A stretch of DNA of 64,000 bases from Selaginella moellendorffii. Its lineage: Eukaryota > Streptophyta > Lycopodiopsida > Selaginellales > Selaginellaceae. Of this stretch, positions 31,811-44,500 are shown piece after piece. Location of the stretch: assembly GCF_000143415.4 (NCBI RefSeq), contig NW_003314377.1, positions 200,240-264,239 of the forward strand, read 5' to 3'. The stretch's first letter is position 1. Each line of letters opens with the position of its first letter. Both the position numbers and the translations under genes were made by a program. The notes beneath the pieces are model-generated. The model was not told the DNA's origin, searched no databases, and saw only the letters and a list, made by a program, of their open reading frames with translations.

Positions 31811-32429
31811 ATGTTATTATTAAATAAGTAGTTCTAGATAATAATGTCAAGCATTTGCATTTCAATATTTATCTTGTTTGAAATATTGTAGTAGCATGTG
31901 TTGTGGCACAAACCTATACCATAGACGCAAGTTTATGATGATAAAGTCTACCATGGCTACAACTTATCACGTCCCTCTTCTCAATTTGATTGAAGACCTC
32001 TTTGGCCTCTCATAGCCTCCCATAGCACAAATACATTTTCACCAACCTAGTTACAAAACTATCCCACTCTAGAGGAAGAGGTGATCACGGAGGAATCCAT
32101 CGTTAGCAAGGCTATTGGCGATAATGTGGACATGGATCTGCATACCAAAAGAGGTCTAGCATATTTGCAATTGGAATTGAAAATGGCAAAGATTGTAGGT
32201 AAGCCAATTGAAAAAAAATATTGGGAAAATGAGTTGAGTTACTAGCTTTCAATTTAATCTTCAATATTATATCAAAAATATTCTATGACTCACCTTTTAG
32301 GACACACTACCTATATGTAAATAAAATAAAAGTTATTACATGTGAAAGCATTGAATTATAGAGATTGATGGACAAGCAAAAGGCTCTTATATGATAGAGT
32401 TTAAAAAGGCAAGTATAAAGGACTTAATT
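31811..32429. other. AT-rich stretch, possible upstream part of the kinase relic
   Basis: Around 32065-32235 a plus-strand frame (LEEEVITEESIVSKA ... YLQLELKMAKIVGKP) looks coding-like and lies about 200 nt before the kinase Gly-loop. It could be an N-terminal exon of the same decayed kinase; not recognised otherwise. Confidence 0.3.
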
Positions 32430-32548
32430 CTTGCTGAAAAAGGAGTTGGGCAAGGGAGGCCAAGCAATTGTCTACTAAATTAAACACAAGAGTGACAATC
32501 ACATATTTATTTGTAATTTGACTTGAGCATTTAAAAGAGGCCCTTGAT
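32430..32548 (+). pseudogene. Protein-kinase relic, N-lobe part (left of the LTR insertion)
   Basis: The frame reads KELGKGGQAIVY, a kinase Gly-loop with stops soon after. The sequence breaks at 32548 where an LTR begins and resumes at 40919. TTGAT before and TTGAC after the LTR are the target duplication. Across the break the frame would read KEALDFVKEVELEI. Confidence 0.65.
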
Positions 32549-33407
32549 TGTCACGAATGTGACTTCGGGTATCGAAAGTTACTTGTCGGCTACTCCTTAC
32601 GGACACTCTTTCCTTACTACCATGATGGCAGGAGGTTGGTATTGCTAGACCCATTATCAGTTCCCACTTGAGCTAGTTGAGAAACTGGTCATTGACCGTG
32701 CACTTAAATCGGATAAACATAATGTAAGAACTCCTATGTGTTTTTTGCTAAGCATACTTGGCCCGGTTTTAGAAACTCCTGTCATTGGCTTGCACTTACT
32801 AGTATAAAAAACCCCCGCAATATTGAGCTTGGTCCCTCAATATTCGCTAAATGATAGCTTACCATGTCTGCCAAACACCCTTGCTATCATGCCCTTTGTG
32901 TTAGTCTCATTTCGGTCCCAAATGCTATTTATGGAAAGTGTCTAGATTTGCTCATTTGGCATATCTACAGAATGTAGAGATTGGCCTGAACACAATGGTG
33001 TTTGTCCCGTGTCCAAATTCGCATTTTAGCACCATTCCATATTTAGCACGTTTCGAGCTTGTCCCAGAGACTAACTCCTAATACTAAAGGAGGCTTGGGG
33101 TGAAAGCCCAAAGCATGTGTTCCTCAGGGTGGGGGGTTTCAAATGTATAGTAGGGATAGTGGGTAGCTTAGGCATGGCCGACCAACCTAAGGCATAATCT
33201 AGCCCCCGCTTGTGTGCCTATCTTTGTTCTGTGTTTGGCTTGGGTCTAAGCCCAATTTCCATTCCATGCTAGTTGGTGGAGTACCTATGTCCTTGCGTTA
33301 GGCCACCGGTATGCCGAAATAGCGCTAGACTCCGTTTGGCTCCGTTTTACGTGTTGGTCTTGGCATTGGGATGTTAGTTACTCTAGGACTGTTCTAAGTC
33401 GCTTTGT
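32549..33407 (+). mobile_element. Old solo LTR, first part (sense plus)
   Basis: It begins TGTCACGAATGTGACTTCGG and follows the reverse complement of the LTR at 33408-34541, diverged. It is interrupted at 33407 by the full-length element and continues at 40658-40918, ending GCGCTACA. Five-base flanks TTGAT (32544-32548) and TTGAC (40919-40923) fit its own target duplication. Confidence 0.8.
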
Positions 33408-34541
33408 TGTAGCGCACGTGGTTTTGACCCTTTATCCTATGGTGATTTACCATAGGATAACACCATGAAGCGGAACCTAAACCCTCTTTGTGCCACGTGA
33501 CAGATGCCATGTGTCACATGCCACGTGTCCATAGGAACCCAAGGTTCAGGACCTTGGGCCACTGAACCAGTGAACGGTGCCAAACTCCCAAGCGTGGAGC
33601 CAAGGAGTGATGGAACCGAACCACGGAGCAACTCCCGAGCATACAGCCCAAGGAGCGAAGGGACAGGGGCCCGGAGCGACTTGGAACAGTCTTGGAGCAA
33701 CCAGCATCCCAATGCCAGGACCAGCACGCAAAACGGAGCCAAACGGAGTCTGGCGCTATTTCAGCATACCGGTGGCCTAACGTGAGGATATGGGTACTCC
33801 ACCAGCTAGCATGGAATGGAACTTGGGCTTAGACCTAAGCCGGACGCAGAACAAGGACAGGCACGCAAGTGGGAGCTAGACTATGCCTCAGGTTGGTCGG
33901 CCATGCCCAACCTACCCACTATCCCTACTATACATTTGGAACCCCCCATACCCCCCCCCCCCCCCCTTGAGGAACACACGCTTTGGGCTTTCACCCCAAG
34001 CCTCCCTTAGTATCAGGAGTTAGTCTCTGGGACAAGCTCAAAACTTACTAAATATGGAATGTCCTTAGATTGCGAATTTGGACACGGGACGAACACCATT
34101 GTGTTCAGGACGATCTCTACATTCTGTAAATATGCCAAATGAGCAAATCTGGACACTTTCCATAAATAGCATCTGGGACGAATTGAGACTAACACCAAGG
34201 GCATGATAGCGAGGGTGTTTGGCAGACACGATAAGCTATCATCTAGCGATGTTGAGGGACCAAGCTCAATATCGCGGGGGTTCCCAACACTAGCAAGTGC
34301 AAGTCAACGAATGAGTTTCTCTAACCAGGTCAAGTATGCTTGACTAATAGCACTTAGGAATTCCGTCCTTATGCCCATCTGGTCAAGTGCACATGCGAGG
34401 ACAAGTTTCTCAACTAGCTTAGGTGGAGACTAATAACGGGTCCAGCAATACCGACCTCCTGCCGTCATGGCAGTAAGGTAAGAGTGTCCGTAAGGACTGG
34501 CCGACAGGTAACTTTCGATACCCGAAGTCACATTCGTGACA
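33408..34541 (-). repeat. 3' LTR of the non-autonomous element
   Basis: On the plus strand it runs from TGTAGCGCACGTGG to CACATTCGTGACA. A C-run near 33950-33966 is longer here than in the other LTR. Confidence 0.85.
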
Positions 34542-34556
34542 CTCTCCCCCCCTTGG
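34542..34556 (-). other. Polypurine tract next to the 3' LTR
   Basis: On the minus strand this reads CCAAGGGGGGGAGAG directly before the LTR, the expected primer site for plus-strand DNA synthesis in a retroelement. Confidence 0.7.
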
Positions 34557-37500
34557 GAAAATCGACGTCCTCATCGATGCACACTCGAGTCTAGAATACT
34601 GCCAAGGAAACAACTCCAGAAAAAGTTCACGGTACTCACACTATGTGAGAAATGCACCAACTTAAATGAGTTAAGGGGGCAACCTCTTTGTCTAACGCGG
34701 ATGCACTACCAGCTCAGACACCTTCCGGCCGTCGCCGACAAGGAAATGACCAACACAGTTAGCCATCCTTGCTGCTCTGGGAGTCACCCAGCTTACAAAA
34801 GTGTGATATGCCCCTGCCCGCAGGAACATAGAGAGAGAAGCCAGAGGCCCTAACCCTCCTAAGCAAAGAAACCAAACCCGTCGGTAAGGTTTAGATAGAC
34901 TATTGTAAACAGGCAGTTAGAGTTGTTTACACGGTCACGCCCCTTTTTAATGGAATAAGGAACATCGACAAGGAGGCGGGTTATGTGACCAGTCGACAGT
35001 AGCTACCCCATGACTAGAGATTTCAACATGCACACGAAGTGCCGAATCCAGTCTGCCTATACTGGCCCAAACTCAAAGATCAATATATAGGGACTATATC
35101 AAAGTCATAAACAATGATATCTTAGAGATTAATTATCAGTGAATAAAGCTTAGATGAGAACACAAATGTATTCCAAGTAAGTTATCATCTGATAAACTAG
35201 TATTATAGTATAGGAACCACCAAGATCACTATAATTGGTAAACATAGGAATCACCATCCAACAAAATTCAATAGCAAGTATATCATCAAGTAAACTCAAT
35301 GATAAAACTTAACTACCGAAGATAGCAGACAATAAGCCAACAACTTACTAGAGATAACTCAAAGAACACAAAGTATCATTGACTAACAAGCACAATGCTC
35401 ACGAATGTATCACCCGAAGGAAATAACATCCTAATCTATAAGAACTAACTCGAGCAATAATCAACAGAAGAGAATGAATGTAGTAAGACCAACAAACACT
35501 CATGCCTGCCAACTATCACAAAAGCCAATCTGAATAAATCCCAGCCAACAATACCAAGGAACTCAAGTTGCCTAAGCAAGTGTCAGTAACATCCTACTGA
35601 CGTCTTAAACCCAAGAGACCAATCCAGAGCAAACCACAAAGAACATGTGGTATTGCGAAAAGCCAAAAGCCATCAAAGAGAACAACCAACTATCATGAAA
35701 GATCGTCAATTAGCCCATCAATGTAGTGATGTATAATCATCGTTGAAGAAAGAATCTACCATCCCAAAGAATAGCAAATAATTCCAAACCAACAATAATC
35801 AAGCAAAACTTGTGATAAGGACAATCAACTACCCTAGATGATAATCAATCATCACTAATGATTGCCAGATGCAAAGCCAACTTCAACATCGAAGCCAATG
35901 GGCCAAAATGCCTTCCTCAACAACTTCTAACAAATGGAACAATGAGCATAAAACTCAAAGAACCAAAGCTCGAAGAAGCCTATAGCCAAGTCTTGCCTAA
36001 CAATGATCACAAGTCTCGCACGAACTAACTTCAATGCTAAAGAAGAAATCATGGTAGAACCACAATATCCCCTTCATTACATCCATAAGCTAAACTTTAT
36101 AATGCTAAAGCTAATGAAGAGCATGTCTGCATCAATCCAAAAGCTAAGCATAACGAAGCTATGCTTAACAAGTGATCATCAAACGATCCTCCATGAATCC
36201 ATCTATAGCAAGACGTAATTCACTTCATAACAAGCACAAGAAGAATCATCAATGATAGATATAGTCCAACTCAAATCCAATAGGGACTCAAATTGTTTAA
36301 TATCGAACACTAATTCTTCCTCTCGTGAAGTTAGCATAGTTCACGACTAAATCATTTTTCAAGGAAAAGCTAAAGCTCAACCCCTACTAAACAATCTCAT
36401 CTAGAACACAACTAACTCAACTTGCTAGTCAGTTCTTTTGAACGTCAACACAGTTGCTAACTAGCAAATGCACGAATGCCAATAACACAAAGCTATAGCC
36501 AAATCATCAACATTATATTCATCAAGACTAATGAAACTTAATATCAATCCTTGGAAGGATATCTCATTTCACTCAGATCTCAATATCAACAATATCAATG
36601 ACAAGGCATCACTTCAATGCCATCAACATTAGGACAAAGCTAGAAGAAAGCAAGAGTGAATCACCATTCGGAGCTTTCCAGCAACCAAGCTAACCAAAGT
36701 CGAAGATACTATACTTAGTATCCGAGACCAATCCTTCAGCAATACTCAGTTACAGATAACACTTCATCAAAGAGTGATTCACCACGTCCAAGACTCAATG
36801 AAATCTAACACCACGAACTAAACGCAACCAAATGATATCAACAAAGATAGAGTCGACATGCCAACATGGAAAACCCATGTAAGTCTAACGACACGATCCT
36901 CCGCAACACCATCGGGTAAAGCAAGCCCATCACTGCTAAATCATCATCGAGCAAAGCAAGTATCAACAGTCTTTTTGACAAAGTCTACAAGTAATCACTA
37001 GTCGCAAAGCAACTAACAATCACCCTTCAACTTGCCTTCACAAGACCCGAGCACTAACTCATGTCATCGAGTTACATACTTCTCCAACATGAACATAATA
37101 CCCCAGGTACGAGATAAAAGTTCATAGACAAACACAAACTAAATAACCACTCGAATCCAACTCAACCGCAATAAGCTCATTAATGCATTTAGTCAATAGC
37201 TCTGAGCATGCCTTGAAGAGGCTAGCTATGTGATCAACACTCAGTCGAAACTAAAGTGAAGACCATGAGATGGACTCATATCGGTACACAACCTCCTTAT
37301 AGACAAAGCTATAGTACAGGTACTAACATCTCAACCTCAAACAACTAAGTTAGACATCACCATCCTCAGCCAAGGCGCAGGGCTACCAAGACTAAGTCAA
37401 GATCAGTGAGAGCTCACTACTCTCATAGAGTCTAAACAAAATGCAAGGTGCAACCTGCCACCGAGTATAATGCTACAAAAGAAAGGCACAAAGGTCACCC

Positions 37501-39506
37501 TTTTGAGAAAAGTGCAACGACCACTTTTCTACACCAACTCCAGACTCTATCCAACTCAATTGCCTTAGCCCCAAAAGTTAGCATCCTTTTCAGGTTGCAT
37601 CATACAAACTACCTACCAAGGTCTAAGTTAACCAAAGTCAACTCCAACCCCTTCACTAGTTTGTACTGGCCTTCGAAAACGGAATGGTTTTCGGACAAAA
37701 TGATCAATAGATCAGCCATTGGAAAAGTCTAAGAAAATTTGTGGAAAATTTCCCATCCTAGAGAAAGAATGACTCTCAGTCCAGGATTGCAAACTTTCAA
37801 GACTCAATCAACTTCCTCCTACTAACAACTTCACATAGGCTCACCTCAACACAAATTCTCATGATCGAACAACATGCTTAAGCATTGAACATCTTTGCCC
37901 ATATAACCAACATCCAACACTGACATCCGCAAAGTGCAAAATGAACATCCAAGGCTTGATCACGAAGACCACATCTTCGGATATCCACATTGCACTAACA
38001 CTCTTCTTCAACCACCTTCAAGATCCAATGTGAAGCCAAAACACTAACAAGAAAAATGACATGGAAAATCAAGTTTTAAGGAAACTTCCTCATCACTTGA
38101 AATAACAATGCCACCTCCACTAACACAAGTGCTAGTGATGTCAATGCCCCAACTATACATCTTCTCCATCCAACAATCTACTCCAAGTGCTAACAGATCA
38201 ACCAACAAGCCATAGCAAATGAATGCTATAACCTTTTTCCAACATCTTAATGGGCGAACTCTAGTAAACAAGGTACCTACTTAAGCTTAGCATAATGAAC
38301 CACCATCGAGAATCCAGTCAAAGCTACTACAATGCTACTTCGTGCAAGTAGACTAGCTTCTCCATCAACCACTTTGGGGTTGATCATCATTTACCCAAGC
38401 AACTTCGTAAACACATTGCTCATTATCACATGGATATGATATAAATCACAATGACTTGATCATCAATTGAGTAACGCAATGAGCAAGGCTTATGTCATTA
38501 CTTCAAACATTTATGTGAGTATCAAATGCCAACTCGATTCGACAAAATGCAACATAAATGCCACACTCCACCAATAGAGATTTACAACACTCAACACCAC
38601 TAACTTTTGTTCATAACACAGACAAGCTTATGCCACTCTCTTTCCGACCAATCTCAAAACTATTCCAACACCAAGCTACTCAAGGAGCAATAGCAAGGTT
38701 CCCCGGAAAAGAATTGAGCATTGCAACCCAAGTCTTCCAATAGCAAGCTTAGATAAAATGGTTTAGTGCTTCACCGCTATCCATCCCACAACTCACCATT
38801 GTAAAACCACCATCTCCAACATGCATCAAGATAGGGACTCTTGATTGCATGATGTGAACACAAACAATGAGTTAACACCTCGTTGCAAATCATCTCTCCA
38901 AGAAGAGAAGATGATTTACGTATTTGATCCTCCGTCCTCGATGACTCTCTTTTCGGTCTCATCTTTGACCAAACCTCAAGCTTGCTTTCGCACTGCCTTC
39001 AGTTCAATCCAAGAAAAGTTTACAAGAGAGCACGGCAATGATTACTTGAACCAATAGACTATTCCTTACAATCTTGATTGATCCAATTATAATCATGCCT
39101 AGGAAGGATCCACTAGTGCCGTGCTAAATAGCTACAGACCAGCCTATTTGCCACTCATAGCAAACTCAGGGAAAGTTTACTTTCACCCATGGTACATGGA
39201 ACAACTCATGGAACCACCGATAGGCTAACATTAATCCTGCTAACTCAAAGTGTAACCTCGAGTTGCTAATGCACCTCACTCACGAGCCCAAGCACAAACT
39301 CGTGTAATGGAACAACTCAGTCCACCCTATGAGCCCAAGAGCAAGCTCACATAATATGGAACAAAAAGGTAACCAAAACCTATCCCAAGGAACCAATGTG
39401 AAGTCTTTGCACCAAAACGTGTACCCACTCAGATCATCGTTTTCATCTCTGCGTATGCAACGAGACTAGTTGCCCAATCTCATTGGATAGTTCTCGCTGA
39501 GACTCT

Positions 39507-39521
39507 ACCTCTGATACTAAG
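39507..39521 (-). other. Primer-binding-like site next to the 5' LTR
   Basis: On the minus strand, just inside the right-hand LTR, the sequence reads CTTAGTATCAGAGG. It resembles the TGGTATCAGAG site, complementary to initiator methionine tRNA, used by many plant LTR elements. One or two mismatches are present. Confidence 0.6.
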
Positions 39522-40652
39522 TGTAGCGCACGTGGTTTTGACCCTTTATCCTATGGTGATTTACCATAGGATAACACCACGAAGCGGAACCTAAACCCTC
39601 TTTGTGCCACGTGACAGATGCCATGTGTCACATGCCACGTGTCCATGCCATGTGTCCATAGGAACCCAAGGTTCAGGGCCTTGGGCCACTGAACCAGCGA
39701 ACGGTGCCAAACTCCCAAGCGTGGAGCCAAGGAGTGATGGAACCGAACCATGGAGCAACTCCCGAGCATACAGCCCAAGGAGCGAAGGGACAGGGGCCCG
39801 GAGCGACTTGGAACAGTCCTGGAGCAACCAGCATCCCAATGCCAGGACCAACACGCAAAACGGAGCCAAACGGAGTCTGGCGCTATTTCAGCATACCGGT
39901 GGCCTAACGTGAGGATATGGGTACTCCACCAGCTAGCATGGAATGGAACTTGGGCTTAGACCCAAGCCGGACGCAGAACAAGGACAGGCACGCAAGCGGG
40001 AGCTATACTATGCCTCAGGTTGGTCGGCCATGCCCGACCTACCCACTATCCCTACTATACATTTGGAACCCCCCATACCCCCCCCTTGAGGAACACATGC
40101 TTTGGGCTTTCACCCCAAGCCTCCCTTAGTATCAGGAGTTAGTCTCTTGGATAAGCTCAAAACTTACTAAATATGGAATGTCCTTAGATTGCGAATTTGG
40201 ACACGGGACGAACACCATTGTGTTCAGGATGATCTCTACATTCTGTAGATATGCCAAATGAGCAAATCTGGACACTTTCCATAAATAGCATCTGGGACGA
40301 ATTGAGACTAACACAAAGGGCATGATAGCGAGGGTGTTTGGCAGACACGGTAAGCTATTATCTAGCGATGTTGAGGGACCAAGCTCAATATCGCGGGGGT
40401 TCCCAACACTAGCAAGTGCAAGTCAACGAATGAGTTTCTCTAACCAGGTCAAGTATAATAGCACTTAGGAATTCCGTCCTTATGCCCATCTGGTCAAGTG
40501 CACACGCGAGGACCAGTTTCTCAACTAGCTTAGGTGGAGACTAATAACGGGTCCAGCAATACCGACCTCCTGCCGTCATGGCAGTAAGGTAAGAGTGTCT
40601 GTAAGGACTGCCCGACAGGTAACTTTCGATACCCGAAGTCACATTCGCGACA
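39522..40652 (-). repeat. 5' LTR of the non-autonomous element
   Basis: It runs from TGTAGCGCACGTGG to CACATTCGCGACA on the plus strand and is nearly identical to 33408-34541. It has an extra CATGCCATGTGTC near 39645 and a shorter C-run. Confidence 0.85.
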
Positions 40653-40657
40653 CTTGT

Positions 40658-40918
40658 GCCCTTGTTCCTTCGCTCCTTGGGCTTTATGCTCGAGAGTTGC
40701 TCTGTGGTTTGGTTCATTCGCTCCTTGGCTCCATGCTTGGGAGTTTGGCACTGTTCCTTCGTTTAATGGCCCAAGGCCTTGAAACTCGGGTTCCACACCA
40801 CATTCTTTTGGACATGTGGCATGTGACACATGGCATATGAAGGGTTTAAGTTCCACTTCGTGGTGTTATCCTATAGTAAATCACTATAGGATAAAGGGTC
40901 AAAACCACATGCGCTACA
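40658..40918 (+). mobile_element. Old solo LTR, second part
   Basis: This is the remainder of the plus-sense LTR begun at 32549, matching the reverse complement of the first 260 nt of the young LTRs and ending GCGCTACA. Confidence 0.8.
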
Positions 40919-41430
40919 TTGACTTTGTGAAAGAGGTGGAATTGGAGATCAAAGTTCTCACAAAACTCAAAAGCAAAGAAAAAAGTGGTGTAATTTAGCT
41001 AGTGGGGGTATTCAATGATAAAGAATACTATCATTTAATTACAAAGTTGTGTCAATGTTTGTTAATGTTGAAAGACAAGAAGAAGTTAAGTTAGTCATGG
41101 TGATCAAGAAAGTAGTCAAGACCATGGGTGAGATGCACAACATGTATATAACTCACAGGGATATCAAAACATCTTCCTAGAGTTTAATAAAGTTGTTTGA
41201 TAGTATGAAGTTGACAAACTTTAGACTGTGTTGTTGCAAGAGGGGCCACAGGTAAAATTTAAAATAAGAATAAAAGGCTAAGTTGGGATAGAGGCATAAA
41301 ATGGCCTAGAGATAGTGGTTCTTGATGATGATGAGTATGACAAGATGGTAGATGAGTGGGGTGTGGGCATTGTCTGGGAAGCTTGCATTCTAGGGAAGAG
41401 CATCCATGGGTCGTCAAGCATTCAGAGCTA
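40919..41430 (+). pseudogene. Protein-kinase relic, remainder (right of the LTR insertion)
   Basis: Readable motifs in changing frames: DFVKEVELEIKVLTKL (N-lobe helix), GEMHNMYITHRDIK (catalytic loop, HRD kept), KLTNF for the DFG region, and DEYDKMVDEWGVGI (subdomain IX). Many stops intervene. It continues the relic at 32430-32548 once the LTRs are removed. The subfamily cannot be fixed. Confidence 0.7.
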
Positions 41431-42931
41431 AACTTATTTTTTAATAATGTTTTAGCATTTTATTCTTAGTTTGCTTTAGAAAATCTACTTGTAATGCACA
41501 TTCCTAAATTTTTTAAGTATATTCTAGAAATGTTTTTAATTCTGTGATTTTATAGTTTTTTTCTAATCAGGTTTATTATTTACTTGTAAAGCTTAGAAAC
41601 TATATTAGAATACTAGTAATTGCTCAGAAAAATTTAATTAGTTAGCAAAACTTTTCACCATAACATTAATTCCTTGTTTTCAAACAATTCACTTCAATTC
41701 TCTTAATTACACTATTTATCATTTTGTTATAAAAGAATCTGACAGAACCCTAAAGGCAAAAAAAATTGAGGAGAGAGAATACCCTTTTGCTTACCAATTG
41801 CAAAAATGGGAAAATTACACCTTCAGTTCATATATTAGGAAAATGAGCAATGATGCAATTTTGACAAGCTTACTTACGAGAGCTTATATGAGCTTCTGGG
41901 ATAGAGCGTGATTGCTTTGGCTGACCATCATAGAGTGAGAAAAGACCTAGAGATTACTCAATTATTAGACGTTTTAGGAAAAAGTAGTGAAAGAAGAAAT
42001 ACACACTAAAGTGTTAGTATTCATAATCTTAATAGTATATTTACACCATTTCTCTATGTGAAGTTTGATCTCTGGTGATGGTAGTGGTGCTCTGCAAGTC
42101 ACACATGTAATCTCATATCAAAATTAAGTGGATCCTAACCAACACCCAGCAAAAGAGAGGGAGCTAAACCATGTGTTGAGAGCAAAGTATGTAGGACGAT
42201 TAATTTAGGGGCAAGATAAATTGATGACATATGTTGCAATTCCATTTTTCTCCAAAATAGCAATACCTTTTTTCCATCTCAGCCAGTCTTGATTGATCAT
42301 CTAAACATCAACTTAAATTTTCATACAATCATGTTTACCAAGATTAACTCTGAGACTAGGATCTAACAACTAGTGAGCCTACCCCTTAGACTAGCAAATG
42401 CTAGGCATTTTAGAAAGAGATTTAATATAAAACCTCTTTATAGATAGTGTTAATTGTAAAAATAAAACAAGTGAAATTTGCCAAAAGACAATTTCCAATC
42501 CATTAGATTATTGATTAATAATCTTTAAATGCATTTGACCGAGTTGGAATTTACTTGTGCTACCACATTTTGAATGGAATTTCCATATCTTATGGCATTA
42601 GTGTGATACACATGATAAAAACTTTTATCCCTTTAAATTGCCCCATCACAATTTCATAATCTAAACCATCTAGTAGTGCAATTTTTAGAACAAAAGCCAT
42701 TGCATAATCATGATGATAGAAGACATTTTTTAGGAGAATAAGAATAACACTTTATTTGAGAGAGAGTTTATGTGGTGGGAGACTAAAAGGTGTAATAAAA
42801 TTTAAAAATTCTATTGGAAAGTTTTTAGAATGTTCAATGCCAACAAAAATTAACACATTCATAAAGAAATTATTTTATTCTTCAGTTTTTTCAATCATTA
42901 AACTTAAATTAGATAAATTTGCAATTCAGGC
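41431..42931. other. AT-rich non-coding stretch
   Basis: No gene or clear repeat seen; open frames are short and AT-driven. Confidence 0.55.
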
Positions 42932-43943
42932 ATGTCCATCATTCCTGGACTTCCAGATGAGCTGGTGTTGGAACATGTCCTGCCGTGGGTACCACCATCT
43001 GCAATGCTGACTTCCAAAGCCTTTGAGCGCAGGATTAGAGAGTTAAAGGAGAAGCGACTACTGATTTTTGGTTGGAGTCAGGGCTTGATCTGCGGTTGCA
43101 AACTTGGCGACGTATTGAACTTCCTCCAGGAGTCAAAGCAAATTGCTTCTGTGAAGGTAGAGAGCTCTACGGCTTCTTTTCTGAAAAATTCACTCTGGAA
43201 AGATGTTGTCGGGTGCTGGCTAGATTAGATGACGATTTCTTCAGTAAGGGCAAGAAGGCTGCCTGGAACCAATTAATCCAGTGGTGTGGTAGTACATGGA
43301 AAACGTCCTACTTTTACCCGACACACCTAATCTCTGGCCAAGGAGGACATGTTCGGAAGATCTATTTTAGCAGAGTCTCAAATTTCTTGGCAGCAACCGA
43401 GATTTATGTCCCATCCAAAGATGGTGAAGCTATCGAGTATCACAAGTTCGACCATGGAAAATACAGCTGGATTTCCTCAAGGCTGATTGACAAGTTGGGG
43501 CTACAAGGAGATAAAAATTTTGTGTGTGTGACGAAATACCATGGTCTGTATGCTGCGGTATGGAACGAGGCAGAGGGTCAGTTGAGTATTTGTCATGGCA
43601 CTTGTCCAGCAAGCTCCAGGTCGTGGAAAACATTGTTCTACCCGTGGAACAGAGGGTTGGACATGGATAGCCTTATCTGGGCAAAAGTTAGTGACATCCT
43701 TGACAAGTTAGTGGATTCAAAGTTGATGAGCTTGGATGCCAATACGTTTAACTCTATGGTGTTGAAGACGGATGTTTTGAAAGAGCAGAAAGCAAAGCTT
43801 AACTTTGGGATGCAATCAAAAAGATTTTATATGGGCAACAGGTAGCGGAATTGGATATCAAGTTCAGATTAACCCAAGTGGAACTAAATTCAAAAGAACT
43901 GATCTCCAAGTTGAAAGTCACCCTATTACGGAAACATGTTTAA
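42932..43943 (+). pseudogene. F-box-type protein relic with two frameshifts
   Basis: It starts MSIIPGLPDELVLEHVLPWV, an F-box-like start. The frame then shifts near 43070 to RRIELPPGVKANCFCEGRELYGF (kelch-like) and again near 43795 to LWDAIKKILYGQQVAELDIKF, a coiled-coil-like end stopping at 43943. Each change is equivalent to losing one base. Sequence quality within each piece is good, so inactivation looks recent, or the assembly has errors here. Confidence 0.6.
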
Positions 43944-43993
43944 ACAACTGTGGATTGATACGACTTTACGATGACGATGAAGATGAAGATTAG

Positions 43994-44070
43994 CAAAACC
44001 AACGAACAAAAGAGAAGAAATGAATGAGCAAAGAGAAGAAAGGAACGAGCACAGAGAAGAAAACAAATAA
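43994..44070. repeat. 20-bp purine-rich repeat, as in UMP synthase intron 5
   Basis: Three or four units of AGAGAAGAAA(T/A)GAA(T/C)GAGCA type match the repeat at 12190-12310. This suggests that part of UMP synthase intron 5 was copied here with the fragment at 44700-45000. Confidence 0.6.
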
Positions 44071-44339
44071 ATAGAGTTCTCCCGTGATAAAATTTGCACT
44101 CGGGGAATTTAATGAACCATCAGAATTTGATAGCTGTTAGAGGTTTTTATATGATCTTCCAATTCCGATGGGCGAATTTACGAAAATGGACCAATCTTTC
44201 TCTCAAAAGTTTGCATCATACCTTTGTTCCAGGTCCTGACCAGGCCATCCGATTTGGAGTCCGAGCTCTGTGAATGCACCACCTCCGAGCGACGAGCATC
44301 CGGGTCCTGAAAAACCGGCATTTTAGAAAGAAAGAAAGG

Positions 44340-44500
44340 ACGATTGGATATCAAGGAAGAGGAGATAGAGTTCATATATCCGGCACATGGCATACTGCTT
44401 GAACGAAGGCCTGGAAGATCTTTGACAAGATCAGAGGCAGGAGCCCCAGCGACGAATCCAGCCAGAAATCCCAGCAGCAGCACGGATGGACGAGGCCCTA
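44340..44500 (-). pseudogene. Possible serine-carboxypeptidase-like N-terminal fragment
   Basis: The minus strand reads a hydrophobic leader (VLLLGFLAGFVAGA), then DLVKDLPGL and CAGYM, like the start of serine carboxypeptidase-like proteins (signal peptide, LPG, AGY). The remainder of the enzyme is absent. Identification rests on these short motifs. Confidence 0.4.

Larger units (their letters stand above)
34542..39521 (-). mobile_element. Interior of the element, non-coding and strand-asymmetric
   Basis: About 4.98 kb between the LTRs. The plus strand is rich in A and C and poor in G over most of 35000-39450, and neither strand shows a recognisable gag, protease, reverse transcriptase, RNase H or integrase. 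Short frames are scattered and look random. It would need enzymes from a related element to move. Confidence 0.75.
33408..40652 (-). mobile_element. Non-autonomous (LARD-like) LTR retrotransposon, minus orientation
   Basis: Two LTRs (33408-34541 and 39522-40652, about 1.13 kb) differ at roughly two dozen positions, mostly transitions, so the insertion is fairly young. Flanks TTTGT (33403-33407) and CTTGT (40653-40657) are the likely 5-bp target duplication. On the minus strand a polypurine tract (GGGGGGGAGAG) abuts the left LTR, and a TAGTATCAGAGG primer-binding-like site abuts the right LTR. So the 5' LTR is on the right. The 5-kb interior has no frame over about 100 codons and no gag/pol motif that I can see. 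Confidence 0.85.

Noticed and set aside
33948-33968. C-run as a quadruplex or regulatory site
   Set aside because: It is a length-variable homopolymer within an LTR, shorter in the sister LTR; no evidence of function.
33437-34204. Many 60-100-codon frames in the LTRs on both strands
   Set aside because: They recur in each LTR copy, overlap each other and lack motifs. LTRs are normally non-coding.
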